The translations under genes and the position numbers were made by a program. 56,674 nucleotides of DNA from a virus. Where the stretch lies: the IMG/VR virus record IMGVR_UViG_3300034021_000712, positions 1 to 56,674 of that record; one strand, given 5' to 3'. Positions within the stretch are counted from its first letter, which is position 1; every line of letters begins with the position of its first letter. Positions 32,779 to 39,358 of the stretch are shown here, piece after piece. Under the pieces are notes generated by a model. That model had not been told where the DNA came from. It made no database searches and saw only the letters and a list, made by a program, of their open reading frames with translations.

Positions 32779-34104
32779 CTACCATCCTGATTGAAAGAAG
32801 TTTATAAGTCTTAATTTTCCACCAAAAGCTGGGGCGGAAATCGGTCCCCCAAAAGAAACACCAACCTGACCTACGTTATTTGTTGATAATAGCTCAGCAT
32901 TAGCATTTGGGAATTTAATAGTAACTGCTTCTGTAATATTAGAAGCATCTATTGTAATTATACCATTAAGTGACTGTGGATTATTTATCTGAACATCTTC
33001 TAAAACTTTATTAGCAAGTGTTTGACTTGCTAATGTTGATACTAAAGTATTTACTCCTAGAGTATTTAAATCTTCTGCTGGGAATCTAAATGGTATAGTT
33101 CTGTTTTCACCAACATTACTAATATCAAAAGATACTTTTTTAGTTTCAAAAGTAGTATCAGAAAAAATTGCACCTTTATACACTTTGTTTGTCAGTGTTT
33201 GTGATGCATCAGTTCCAACCAAAATAACATTAAGGTCAGGGAATGTTACTGTTCTATTCTGTGTAATACCCGAAGCGTTAAACGAGACTTTTCTAGTTGG
33301 AACCTGAGGATCAGTAGATGGAGTATTAGAGAATGTTGGGTTAACTAAATTTTTATTGAAAGCATTCTGCTCAGAAATATCATCCAGTAATGTAGATTGC
33401 CCAGGACCTACACCAAAATCAGGCAGTCTATAAATTTTAGTTCCAGGTGCTTCCCATGCATCACATTCGAATCTTGCAATCTTTGTAGTATCAGAAGATC
33501 CTGTTATTGAAAAATCATTATCTTTAATGATAATTGATTTATTGGTAATAGTTTGAACAGTATCATTACCAAGAAGAGTGGTAGAAGTAAAGGATCCAGT
33601 ATTAGGAAGAGCAAATCTTCTAACACCAGATCCTGTAGAGATACCAGATACTTCAAATGTTGCTAGTTTACCAGGGTTTTGATCGTCAATAATGAAAAAC
33701 TGTGAATCAGTAAATCTAGAAGAACCATTAACAGTAAAATACCCAGATCCTTGTGGGGTTATTTGAATATTAGAGTTAGACGAAAAGGTATCAATTCCTC
33801 TAATAACAATGGTGCTAGAACCATCTGTATTTTGTGTTCTTGAATTATAAAGAGCAGTGGTTCCGAATGAAATTCCAATTTCATTTACTGCAGACTGATA
33901 TAATCCAGTGTCACGATCTAGGTCAAAAGCTAAACCTGGATTTGCTTTTGATCCTGCAGAAACACCTTTGAATAACTGATTGATTTTTGCCTTCCTATTT
34001 GGAATCAAAGGATCCGAAATGATAATAGGCAAAAAAGCCTCTCCAGTTACAACTGAATCGGCTAGTGGTTCTAATTGAGATATTCTTTTATATAGTAAAG
34101 CCAC
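32779..34104 (-). CDS. Tail fibre-like protein with TLTNK repeats, 441 aa
   Basis: Starts MALLYKRISQLEPLADSVVT. Short motifs recur: TVQTITNKSI, ASQTLTNKVY and ASQTLANKVL, each after a beta segment of the form RTVTFPDLN, characteristic of phage fibre shaft repeats. C-terminus ends with LRLINFFQSGW. First gene of the fibre group after the tRNA cluster, with a late box upstream. Confidence 0.65.
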   Translation of the reverse strand: MALLYKRISQLEPLADSVVTGEAFLPIIISDPLIPNRKAKINQLFKGVSAGSKANPGLAFDLDRDTGLYQSAVNEIGISFGTTALYNSRTQNTDGSSTIVIRGIDTFSSNSNIQITPQGSGYFTVNGSSRFTDSQFFIIDDQNPGKLATFEVSGISTGSGVRRFALPNTGSFTSTTLLGNDTVQTITNKSIIIKDNDFSITGSSDTTKIARFECDAWEAPGTKIYRLPDFGVGPGQSTLLDDISEQNAFNKNLVNPTFSNTPSTDPQVPTRKVSFNASGITQNRTVTFPDLNVILVGTDASQTLTNKVYKGAIFSDTTFETKKVSFDISNVGENRTIPFRFPAEDLNTLGVNTLVSTLASQTLANKVLEDVQINNPQSLNGIITIDASNITEAVTIKFPNANAELLSTNNVGQVGVSFGGPISAPAFGGKLRLINFFQSGW

Positions 34105-34129
34105 TATTATCTACTGGTGCAGTTTTCTC

Positions 34130-34136
34130 TATTTAT
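34130..34136 (-). promoter_or_regulatory. Late-promoter-like box TATAAATAG
   Basis: Minus strand GTTTATAAATAGAG, 26 bases before the start of the 441-aa fibre gene and 8 bases after the tRNA-Leu gene. Close to the full T4 late consensus TATAAATA. Confidence 0.55.
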
Positions 34137-34144
34137 AAACTTTA

Positions 34145-34217
34145 TGCCCGTGGTCGGATTCGAACCAACACTGTATGGATTCTAAGTCCACCTTCTCTAC
34201 CGTTGGAATACACGGGC
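34145..34217 (-). tRNA. tRNA-Leu (anticodon TAG)
   Basis: 73 bases: acceptor GCCCGTG/CACGGGC, anticodon stem GTGGA/TCCAT with loop CTTAGAA giving anticodon TAG (reads CUA), T-arm GTTGG-TTCGAAT-CCGAC, discriminator A. The variable region is only 5 bases, unusual for leucine. No CCA is encoded. Shares its acceptor stem with tRNA-Leu(TAA) at 35410. Confidence 0.85.
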
Positions 34218-34220
34218 TGG

Positions 34221-34292
34221 TGGCGGGGGGTGGAGTTGAACCACCTACCTGAAGCTTATGAGACTTCTGTGCAACCGTTACACTTCCCCACT
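34221..34292 (-). tRNA. tRNA-Met-type (anticodon CAT), CCA encoded
   Basis: 72 bases with anticodon stem GAAGT/GCTTC and loop CTCATAA (CAT), D-stem GTGT/GCAC, T-arm GGTGG-TTCAACT-CCACC. Acceptor AGTGGGG/CCCCGCC has a mismatch at positions 1-72 (A-C), and the gene is followed by CCA in DNA. Could be elongator or initiator Met, or Ile if modified; the sequence alone does not settle it. Confidence 0.75.
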
Positions 34293-34304
34293 ATGAAAGG
34301 AGTA

Positions 34305-34333
34305 AATATACTCCTGTTTTTTGAGGATGTCAA
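34305..34333 (-). promoter_or_regulatory. Sigma70-like promoter before the tRNA-Met/tRNA-Leu pair
   Basis: Minus-strand TTGACA (34328-34333), 17 bases, TATATT (34305-34310). The -35 is in the loop of GAGG/CCTC. TSS would lie a few bases before tRNA-Met. Confidence 0.6.
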
Positions 34334-34356
34334 CCCTCTACGCTCGGCTCGCCACC

Positions 34357-34363
34357 TATTTAG
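34357..34363 (-). promoter_or_regulatory. Late-promoter-like box CTAAATA
   Basis: CTAAATA overlaps the stop codon of the 31-residue frame upstream and precedes the sigma70-like promoter by about 25 bases. It may provide late expression of the two tRNAs. Confidence 0.35.
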
Positions 34364-34455
34364 TTATCGAGCAAATAGGAATCTCGGCGGGAGTATACCT
34401 CCATCCGCACCAGTCGGCATTTATATTGCCCATCCGACGAGGGCAAATGGGTCAT
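34360..34455 (-). CDS. Possible 31-residue peptide in the tRNA cluster
   Basis: Open frame MTHLPSSDGQYKCRLVRMEV to LLDN, with GGAG 5 bases before the ATG. It is more GC-rich than nearby genes and lies between tRNA genes in a gap that is otherwise unexplained. It may be a real microprotein or chance; no family known. Confidence 0.4.
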   Translation of the reverse strand: MTHLPSSDGQYKCRLVRMEVYSRRDSYLLDN

Positions 34456-34483
34456 ATTGACTCCACCACCTAATTTACACAAA

Positions 34484-34708
34484 CTAGGAAAGAAGTAACT
34501 GCAATAACTTTGCTAGTTCGATCATAAAGAAAAAACTACAAATAATTACAGTATCCCACATTTTGTGTTTTACAAAAGATGGGATAAGAAGTGATCCAGC
34601 TATTAGTTTAATAACTAAACCAAACTGCAAATCTCCCCAAACCATAATGAAGTAACCGATAATGACAAATGCATTACCAACGTATCGCAATAAAGTGAGA
34701 TTAGACAT
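34484..34708 (-). CDS. Membrane protein, 74 aa
   Basis: Starts MSNLTLLRYVGNAFVIIGYF and has two to three hydrophobic segments covering most of the protein (7-24, 27-45, 50-72). Good Shine-Dalgarno GGGAG before the ATG. I recall closely similar proteins beside tRNAs in other cyanomyoviruses. Function unknown. Confidence 0.7.
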   Translation of the reverse strand: MSNLTLLRYVGNAFVIIGYFIMVWGDLQFGLVIKLIAGSLLIPSFVKHKMWDTVIICSFFFMIELAKLLQLLLS

Positions 34709-34756
34709 AAGGGGGTTCTCCCGACCAGGGCTAGTTTTAGGTCATACCGAGACCTA

Positions 34757-34827
34757 TGGAGAATACCAGAGTCGAACTGGTGATTGATGCTTGCAAAGCA
34801 CCCGTTTTACCACTAAACTAATTCCCC
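34757..34827 (-). tRNA. tRNA-Ala (anticodon TGC)
   Basis: 71 bases: acceptor GGGGAAT/ATTCTCC (one G-T pair), anticodon stem GGTGC/GCATC with loop TTTGCAA (TGC, reads GCA), T-arm ACCAG-TTCGACT-CTGGT, discriminator A. No encoded CCA. Confidence 0.88.
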
Positions 34828-34836
34828 TGGCGGCCC

Positions 34837-34868
34837 TTTTGTTAACGGGGTAGAGCCGAACCCCGAGA
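34837..34868 (-). other. Possible tRNA T-arm remnant between tRNA genes
   Basis: The minus strand has CGGGGTTCGGCTCTACCCCG, a T-arm-like hairpin with a TTCGGCT loop, but no anticodon stem or acceptor can be built around it. It may be a decayed tRNA or only a processing hairpin. Confidence 0.25.
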
Positions 34869-34870
34869 CT

Positions 34871-34900
34871 ACTTTAGAGTATGGACCTCTATTTTGTCAA
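34871..34900 (-). promoter_or_regulatory. Possible sigma70-like promoter before tRNA-Ala
   Basis: TTGACA (34895-34900) and TAAAGT (34871-34876) with an 18-base spacer, directly after tRNA-Ser. The -10 match is poor. Confidence 0.3.
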
Positions 34901-34901
34901 G

Positions 34902-34986
34902 CGGAGGGAGGGGGAGTCGAACCCCCAAGGCTTTTACACTCAACTGTTTTCAAGACAGGTTCCGTCGCCAATCGGATTGCCCCTCC
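34902..34986 (-). tRNA. tRNA-Ser (anticodon TGA)
   Basis: 85 bases, class II with a long variable arm. Acceptor GGAGGGG/TCCCTCC, anticodon loop CTTGAAA (TGA, reads UCA), T-arm GGGGG-TTCGACT-CCCCC, discriminator G as usual for serine. The outermost anticodon-stem pair is mismatched. Confidence 0.88.
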
Positions 34987-35026
34987 ATAATGTGGGGGTT
35001 TCCCCCCAACACTTCCTTCACACGGA

Positions 35027-35098
35027 AGCCCCCGACAAGATTCGAACTTGCGACCAGCGGTTTACAAAACCGCTGCTCTACCACTGAGCTACAGAGGC
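35027..35098 (-). tRNA. tRNA-Thr (anticodon TGT)
   Basis: 72 bases: acceptor GCCTCTG/CGGGGGC with two G-T pairs, D-arm GCTC/GAGC, anticodon stem GCGGT/ACCGC with loop TTTGTAA (TGT, reads ACA), T-arm GCAAG-TTCGAAT-CTTGT. Discriminator T. No CCA. Confidence 0.88.
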
Positions 35099-35104
35099 AT
35101 ATCC

Positions 35105-35371
35105 CTATAAAGGAATATCTTGTGGATTTTCAATGTGCTCCTCGATTTGGAATAAGATTGGATGACAACCTTCCATAATCAAGTAGTTACTATATCTATA
35201 CAAGTCTTCCATGTCATAAGATGCCATTTTCGGATTTGCATTGTATAGTTGTTCTTGAAAGTCTTCCTCTAACTCATCAAAAGTGAATGGCATTTTGTTT
35301 ATAAAAAACATTTCGACAACACCAACGTTAGTTAATGTGCAGTATGCTTTTTCGATCTTTAGTTGTTTCAT
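35105..35371 (-). CDS. Hypothetical acidic protein, 88 aa
   Basis: Starts MKQLKIEKAYCTLTNVGVVE: two or three strands, then acidic helices (FDELEEDFQEQLYNAN). Lies between tRNA-Leu and tRNA-Thr, with a GGAAG ribosome-binding site and a late box upstream. Function unknown. Confidence 0.6.
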   Translation of the reverse strand: MKQLKIEKAYCTLTNVGVVEMFFINKMPFTFDELEEDFQEQLYNANPKMASYDMEDLYRYSNYLIMEGCHPILFQIEEHIENPQDIPL

Positions 35372-35394
35372 GGAAGACTTCCACTTTCATAGAA

Positions 35395-35401
35395 TATTTA
35401 T
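35395..35401 (-). promoter_or_regulatory. Late-promoter-like box ATAAATA
   Basis: The minus strand has CATAGAATAAATATTCTATG, a perfect inverted repeat centred on the box, 24 bases before the 88-aa gene and 9 after tRNA-Leu. The palindrome could also act as a tRNA 3' processing or operator site. Confidence 0.45.
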
Positions 35402-35409
35402 TCTATGAA

Positions 35410-35482
35410 TGCCCGTGGTCGGATTCGAACCGACCCTTGAACGATTTTAAGTCGTTTGCCTCTTCCGCTGGGCTACACGGGC
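35410..35482 (-). tRNA. tRNA-Leu (anticodon TAA)
   Basis: 73 bases: acceptor GCCCGTG/CACGGGC, anticodon stem AACGA/TCGTT with loop CTTAAAA (TAA, reads UUA), T-arm GTCGG-TTCGAAT-CCGAC, discriminator A. The variable region is only 5 bases (CAAGG), whereas normal tRNA-Leu has a long arm. Clearly a paralogue of the TAG gene. Confidence 0.85.
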
Positions 35483-35492
35483 ATTTGAGACA

Positions 35493-35520
35493 ATCTTAGC
35501 AGAACTGCTCGGATTGTCAA
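35493..35520 (-). promoter_or_regulatory. Sigma70-like promoter before tRNA-Leu(TAA)
   Basis: TTGACA (35515-35520), 16-base spacer, TAAGAT (35493-35498), just after tRNA-Met. It gives a TSS a few bases before tRNA-Leu. Confidence 0.55.
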
Positions 35521-35521
35521 G

Positions 35522-35594
35522 TGCTCCTTGAGGGGATCGAACCCACCTTAGCCGAATTATGAGTTCGGTGCATTCGCCAGATTGCTAAAGGAGC
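35522..35594 (-). tRNA. tRNA-Met-type (anticodon CAT)
   Basis: 73 bases: acceptor GCTCCTT/AAGGAGC, anticodon stem CCGAA/TTCGG with loop CTCATAA (CAT), discriminator A. One T-arm pair is mismatched (T-T). It is different in body from the other CAT tRNA, so the two may serve different roles (Met versus Ile AUA or initiator). Confidence 0.82.
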
Positions 35595-35600
35595 AACAGG

Positions 35601-35672
35601 TAGGAATACTGGGAGTTGAACCCAGACTACCCCGTTATAAGCAGGGCGCTCTAACCATTAAGCTATATTCCC
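35601..35672 (-). tRNA. tRNA-Ile (anticodon TAT)
   Basis: 72 bases: acceptor GGGAATA/TATTCCT (one G-T pair), D-arm GCTT...GAGC, anticodon stem CCCTG/CGGGG with loop CTTATAA (TAT, reads AUA), T-arm CTGGG-TTCAACT-CCCAG. Reads a rare host codon common in AT-rich phages. Confidence 0.82.
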
Positions 35673-35700
35673 ATGAAGCGATTAATCAACTATAATCGCT

Positions 35701-35832
35701 TCATATTCGACCTGTTGCGTTCAATCGATTCTTTAAAGCTTGTCTACGCTTTTTAGCAGAGCGTAATGCTTGAGGCTTCAAATGTCTCTTCTGCTCTTTT
35801 TTAGAGTGATGCTGCCAGTTTGGAAGATTCAT
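35701..35832 (-). CDS. Very basic small protein, 43 aa
   Basis: Starts MNLPNWQHHSKKEQKRHLKP and continues RSAKKRRQALKNRLNATGRI; about a third of residues are K or R. It may bind nucleic acid. It lies just before the tRNA-Ile gene with its own promoter region upstream. No family recognised. Confidence 0.55.
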   Translation of the reverse strand: MNLPNWQHHSKKEQKRHLKPQALRSAKKRRQALKNRLNATGRI

Positions 35833-35855
35833 TGGTTTCTCTCGACCTCATTACC

Positions 35856-35889
35856 TATTTAGAATAGCATGGAGGGGGCTCTCCGTCAA
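35856..35889 (-). promoter_or_regulatory. Overlapping early and late promoter elements
   Basis: TTGACG (35884-35889), 17 bases, TATTCT (35861-35866), with CTAAATA (35856-35862) overlapping the -10. The -35 lies in the loop of a hairpin AGGGGG/CCCCCT. This could allow both early and late expression of the basic protein and tRNA-Ile. Confidence 0.55.
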
Positions 35890-35914
35890 CCCCCTGATTT
35901 GAGTCTCATGTGAC

Positions 35915-36169
35915 CTATTCAACAATCTGAACAGGTTTCGAAAACTCTTGTGTCAGTTCACCTATAGATTCACTGACATACTCACGAACTTCTTGTGGAT
36001 TTGGTTCCATCTCTAAAGCATCTGGAACTATAGGGGTGTTTGCAATAGGTGTCATTAAGACTACACCCTTTTCTGTTTTGATTTTTAGAGTATATCCTCT
36101 CTCAACTAAAGAGAAGCAAAAATCAAAGTTAGTTTGAATTTCTTGGATATCTACTGAAATAATATTCAT
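35915..36169 (-). CDS. Phd/YefM antitoxin-like protein, 84 aa
   Basis: The first 45 residues, MNIISVDIQEIQTNFDFCFS followed by LVERGYTLKIKTEKGVVLMTPI, fit the Phd/YefM DNA-binding fold (I-S-x-x-E-x-R-x-N...L-x-x-V-x-x-G...I-x-x-x-G). The acidic C-terminal tail would be the toxin-binding part. No toxin gene stands beside it, so it may be an orphan antitoxin that neutralises a host toxin, or a repressor. Overlaps the upstream gene by 4 bases. Confidence 0.58.
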   Translation of the reverse strand: MNIISVDIQEIQTNFDFCFSLVERGYTLKIKTEKGVVLMTPIANTPIVPDALEMEPNPQEVREYVSESIGELTQEFSKPVQIVE

Positions 36170-36357
36170 AGTTGATAAGTCAGCATATCTGCGGGGAGAA
36201 GATCTTGAATTCTAGTGACTTCTTCCTGGAATCCTTCGGCACCCTCAGAATCCCATCGGAAAGACACGGTTCGTTTTTCACCATCATCAGCAATACAAAT
36301 AATTTGCCGCTCAATAAAATTGAAAACTACTTGAGACAGCTCTTTTTCTTCAGTCAT
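36166..36357 (-). CDS. Small hypothetical protein, 63 aa
   Basis: Start MTEEKELSQVVFNFIERQII, with CAGG 8 bases upstream; the longer frame with a GTG start is less likely. Beta strands (RQIICIADDGEKRTVSFRW) then an acidic helix. Translated with the Phd-like gene. Function unknown. Confidence 0.55.
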   Translation of the reverse strand: MTEEKELSQVVFNFIERQIICIADDGEKRTVSFRWDSEGAEGFQEEVTRIQDLLPADMLTYQL

Positions 36358-36380
36358 AACGTTTGCCTGGTAACTCACAA

Positions 36381-36409
36381 ATCATAGCACGAGCCCAGGG
36401 GGGTGTCAA
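36381..36409 (-). promoter_or_regulatory. Sigma70-like promoter after gp5, -35 in hairpin loop
   Basis: TTGACA (36404-36409), 17 bases, TATGAT (36381-36386). The -35 is the loop of GGGG/CCCC, beginning directly at the gp5 stop. It drives the 63-aa and Phd-like genes. Confidence 0.6.
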
Positions 36410-36412
36410 CCC

Positions 36413-38884
36413 CTAGTTCAGGAGGAGGGGTAAGCCAAAGAGCTGCGCAGGTCCTTTGTTACATCCAGCAGCATACAATCCTGTCGCAACACTATAAGCA
36501 GCCAAACCGTTCTGAACGCTATTGACAATAGCCCCAGATGCCCCTGTGCAAGCTTCGATGATACCACCAGATGCTGTGTTAACAATTGTCATATGAGCAC
36601 CTGTTGTTCCATTAACCATATCTAAGAATCCACCTGGAATTGTTTGCCCTAAAATAACTCTTACCTGACCAGGAGCAGATAATGATGCACCAAAGGATTG
36701 CGTAACATCATAAATCGGACCTCCAACAAATGTAAACTGACCTGCTGTTGGAGAACTTAACCCTATGTTCAAGAAATTGATAAAGTTCATTTCTCCCGTT
36801 GAACATATATTAGTAATCCATGAAGTCTCATTAACAATTTCTGCTGAAGCTTCATTTGTAATAGTAGCTGCTTTGAGAGAAATATCGGGCGCTGTCAACT
36901 TAACGGCACTATATCCCTGTAGTTCTACTTTGTTTCCAGCGAAAGCAAAATCACCCTGTATCTTTTGTTGGTGGTCGGCAGATTTTGTCTGAACTGATTT
37001 CTGCTGCTTTTCACCATCATTGAATCCATTCTTCTTAGCAGAAATACCGTTCGATGTATTTTCGTTAAACGCCCCAAGAACTTCTAGGTGGAAATTACCC
37101 ATCACTTTAAGTGTGTAATCACCTTCAATGATCATTGTTTTATTGCCTTTTACTGTCTTGCAGTCATCTCTAGCAATAATTTTAGTTTCATTTCCTGGAA
37201 CATTAGTATGTGCATTTCCTCTGGTGTCTTCAATTACAGTTACACCACCAGGACCCTGATTGATTCTTTTTTCTTTTCCTGGAGTAGCATCATCAATAAT
37301 TTTTGACCCATTAAGCGATTGTTTAACATCCATTACATATGGATTTAAGTCACTGTATAAGAAATTAATATAGTTATTATCTGCAAATGTCGTCTTGCCC
37401 CCAAAGCCTCCAACATTGGTTGGTAAACCCAATGAAGTTAAAAATTCGCTAGGTGAATTACATTCGGTTGTTCCGAGTAAAGGTAGCCAAAACTTTTGTC
37501 TAGGTTCTTGAAACTTCCTGCCACAATCACTCTTAAATCCAAGAATAATATCAACTAGTGTGCTAATAATTTTTAAAATTCCAGAAAAACTAAGCTTAGT
37601 AAAATCAAAAGAAAAGATTGTATCGAATGTTTTTTTAAGCGATCCGAATGCAGATAGTGCAGATTTAGCAGTAGCTAATGCTGCAGAAATCAATTTAGCT
37701 TTGTCTGCAACTTGCTGAATCGCTCCTGTTAAATTACCAATAACTTGAGTAACGGCATTGGTAACACTACCAGCGATATCTGTAATTTTACTAAAAACTT
37801 GACCAACTAAAGAATTGACAAATCCATCAATATTGGAAAATGCATTTTTAACATAAGAAACAATATACTGCGCTTCGAATTGACAGAAAGAACCCAGGAT
37901 TTTCTCAACGATCCCTAAAATTGCAGTGATCGTTGCTAATGGAACAATCTTTGAAATTGCCCCAACAATAGCCCCAATTGCTTTTTGGAAAAATTGAGCG
38001 ATTAGTTCTTTGAATTGCGATAAAATACCAGAGAATGCTCCAGAAATAAAGTTTTTAATTTTTCCAACATATTCATCAACAATATTAACACTTACTAATT
38101 TTCCATTAGATAGTGAATATAACTGACCATTTGATGCTTGCTTAACCATAGTTGCAACACCAGCAACTTCGGTTAACATTCTTTCTAAATCTCTTTCGAA
38201 GTTATCTCCTGCTGGTCCGCTTACTCCATCGCCAATACCTTGAGGCTGAGATGGAGGTTTAATTGGATTAGTTACTACATTTCCAGGGAGAGTTTGTTCT
38301 GCAATTGAAATTGCACTATTTTGTGGTGTAGTTCCACCAGTAGGTGATCCAGGGGCTGTAGATTGAACTTTTGGTAGTGTTCCAGTTACAACTTCATTGC
38401 CCTTAATATCTCTCGCAGCAGGATTATTTACTTTATTCTCTTCAGCGTTTGCACCATCAGCAATAGTTGTTCTAGATGTTTCTGCTGCTTTCTTTGCAAT
38501 TTCTTCGTCTGTGGCTTTCTTGGTATCATCAGTTAAAGATTTGAATGAACGAATTGATCCCAAGACACAAGGTAGTTGTGCCTCTTCGCCATCCATGAAA
38601 AATCCAAGCACAACTGCACCAGGCTGGAGCATTGTAGAAGTTCCAGCAGAAGTAATTCCTGCCTGATCAGTTGGAAGAATTACAGTTGCCCAAGGAAGAG
38701 ATTCTCTAGGAATATCCTCAAGATATGCTTTCTTATCTTTATGCCCAGTATACCAGCCAAATACACGAACACGAACTCTACCTAGTTGTGCAGGGTCATT
38801 AATATCTTCTACTTCCCCCAGCCACCAAGTAAATCCATCTCTACCAGCGTAGTCTGTTCTTCCTAGGCTTGCAATTTGATCCAT
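36413..38884 (-). CDS. gp5: Baseplate central spike protein gp5-like, 823 aa
   Basis: N-terminal OB-fold (about 18-120): WWLGEVEDINDPAQLGRVRV to PCVLGSIRSF, as in T4 gp5 and VgrG. The middle is long, helical and glycine/alanine-rich, and there is no lysozyme domain as in T4. The C-terminal part (about 540-640) has the repeating VKGNKTMIIEGDYTLKVMGN pattern of a triple-stranded beta-helix spike. It forms the membrane-piercing needle under the hub. The missing lysozyme may be replaced by hydrolase domains in the 1177-aa protein. Confidence 0.85.
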   Translation of the reverse strand: MDQIASLGRTDYAGRDGFTWWLGEVEDINDPAQLGRVRVRVFGWYTGHKDKKAYLEDIPRESLPWATVILPTDQAGITSAGTSTMLQPGAVVLGFFMDGEEAQLPCVLGSIRSFKSLTDDTKKATDEEIAKKAAETSRTTIADGANAEENKVNNPAARDIKGNEVVTGTLPKVQSTAPGSPTGGTTPQNSAISIAEQTLPGNVVTNPIKPPSQPQGIGDGVSGPAGDNFERDLERMLTEVAGVATMVKQASNGQLYSLSNGKLVSVNIVDEYVGKIKNFISGAFSGILSQFKELIAQFFQKAIGAIVGAISKIVPLATITAILGIVEKILGSFCQFEAQYIVSYVKNAFSNIDGFVNSLVGQVFSKITDIAGSVTNAVTQVIGNLTGAIQQVADKAKLISAALATAKSALSAFGSLKKTFDTIFSFDFTKLSFSGILKIISTLVDIILGFKSDCGRKFQEPRQKFWLPLLGTTECNSPSEFLTSLGLPTNVGGFGGKTTFADNNYINFLYSDLNPYVMDVKQSLNGSKIIDDATPGKEKRINQGPGGVTVIEDTRGNAHTNVPGNETKIIARDDCKTVKGNKTMIIEGDYTLKVMGNFHLEVLGAFNENTSNGISAKKNGFNDGEKQQKSVQTKSADHQQKIQGDFAFAGNKVELQGYSAVKLTAPDISLKAATITNEASAEIVNETSWITNICSTGEMNFINFLNIGLSSPTAGQFTFVGGPIYDVTQSFGASLSAPGQVRVILGQTIPGGFLDMVNGTTGAHMTIVNTASGGIIEACTGASGAIVNSVQNGLAAYSVATGLYAAGCNKGPAQLFGLPLLLN

Positions 38885-38899
38885 ATCGATGTTTTATCT

Positions 38900-39358
38900 T
38901 TATTTATCGTGTTTAAAAAAATGGAATTCACCCTGCTCCTTTTTCTTTCCCCATAAAAATTCATTAGTTTCTATGCTATATGCAGCATCTCTGGAAAAAT
39001 ATTCAGTGCCATTAAATTTAATATAAGTTTCTAAAGAGATATTCTTTTCTGGTATCTCACATCTAGATATATCACTTTCCCACCAACCATCATTATATCT
39101 AAAAATTAAATCGCAATACTTAACTTCTGATTCTCTATTAAATGTTCTCAGAATCACATGATCATCTTCATAGATCAGTTTATGAATTGATCTACGATAT
39201 GCTTGCTTTTTCCCCAAATAATCATGCCAACTCCATGATTCAATTTTTCCGTTAGGAAGCTTTTCAAATAAAACATGTATGTATGCCCAATCTGTTGGAT
39301 ATGACTGTGCTTGTCTTTTATTCGTATAATGACCTAATAAATTATCCTCAAACTTCAT
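38900..39358 (-). CDS. cpeT: CpeT/CpcT-like phycobiliprotein lyase, 152 aa
   Basis: Matches the CpeT/CpcT family plan: N-terminal LLGHYTNKRQAQSYPTDWAY (family LxGxFxNxxQA), KKQAYRRSIHKL (family YRQRxYRL), the single-Cys region SRCEIPEKNISLETYIKFNG, and the end FSRDAAYSIETNEFLWG. The family attaches or handles phycoerythrobilin on phycoerythrin. In cyanophages it may tune host light harvesting during infection. I start at MKFEDNLL; an upstream TTG is possible. It follows the CP12-like gene with a small overlap. Confidence 0.78.
   Translation of the reverse strand: MKFEDNLLGHYTNKRQAQSYPTDWAYIHVLFEKLPNGKIESWSWHDYLGKKQAYRRSIHKLIYEDDHVILRTFNRESEVKYCDLIFRYNDGWWESDISRCEIPEKNISLETYIKFNGTEYFSRDAAYSIETNEFLWGKKKEQGEFHFFKHDK
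38901..38907 (-). promoter_or_regulatory. Late-promoter-like box ATAAATA
   Basis: Minus strand CGATAAATAAAG, overlapping the stop of the cpeT-like gene and 17 bases before gp5. Matches the late -10 element. Confidence 0.5.

Noticed and set aside
34065-34460. A 131-residue plus-strand open frame and further plus-strand frames near 34881-35178
   Set aside because: They run across well-folded tRNA genes on the minus strand, so they are chance frames.
34145-35672. A phage integration site in the tRNA cluster
   Set aside because: No integrase, excisionase or duplicated att core is seen, and T4-like phages are lytic.
36413-38884. A lysozyme domain in gp5 as in T4
   Set aside because: No E-D-T catalytic pattern or lysozyme segment is visible between the OB fold and the beta-helix; the middle is hydrophobic and helical.
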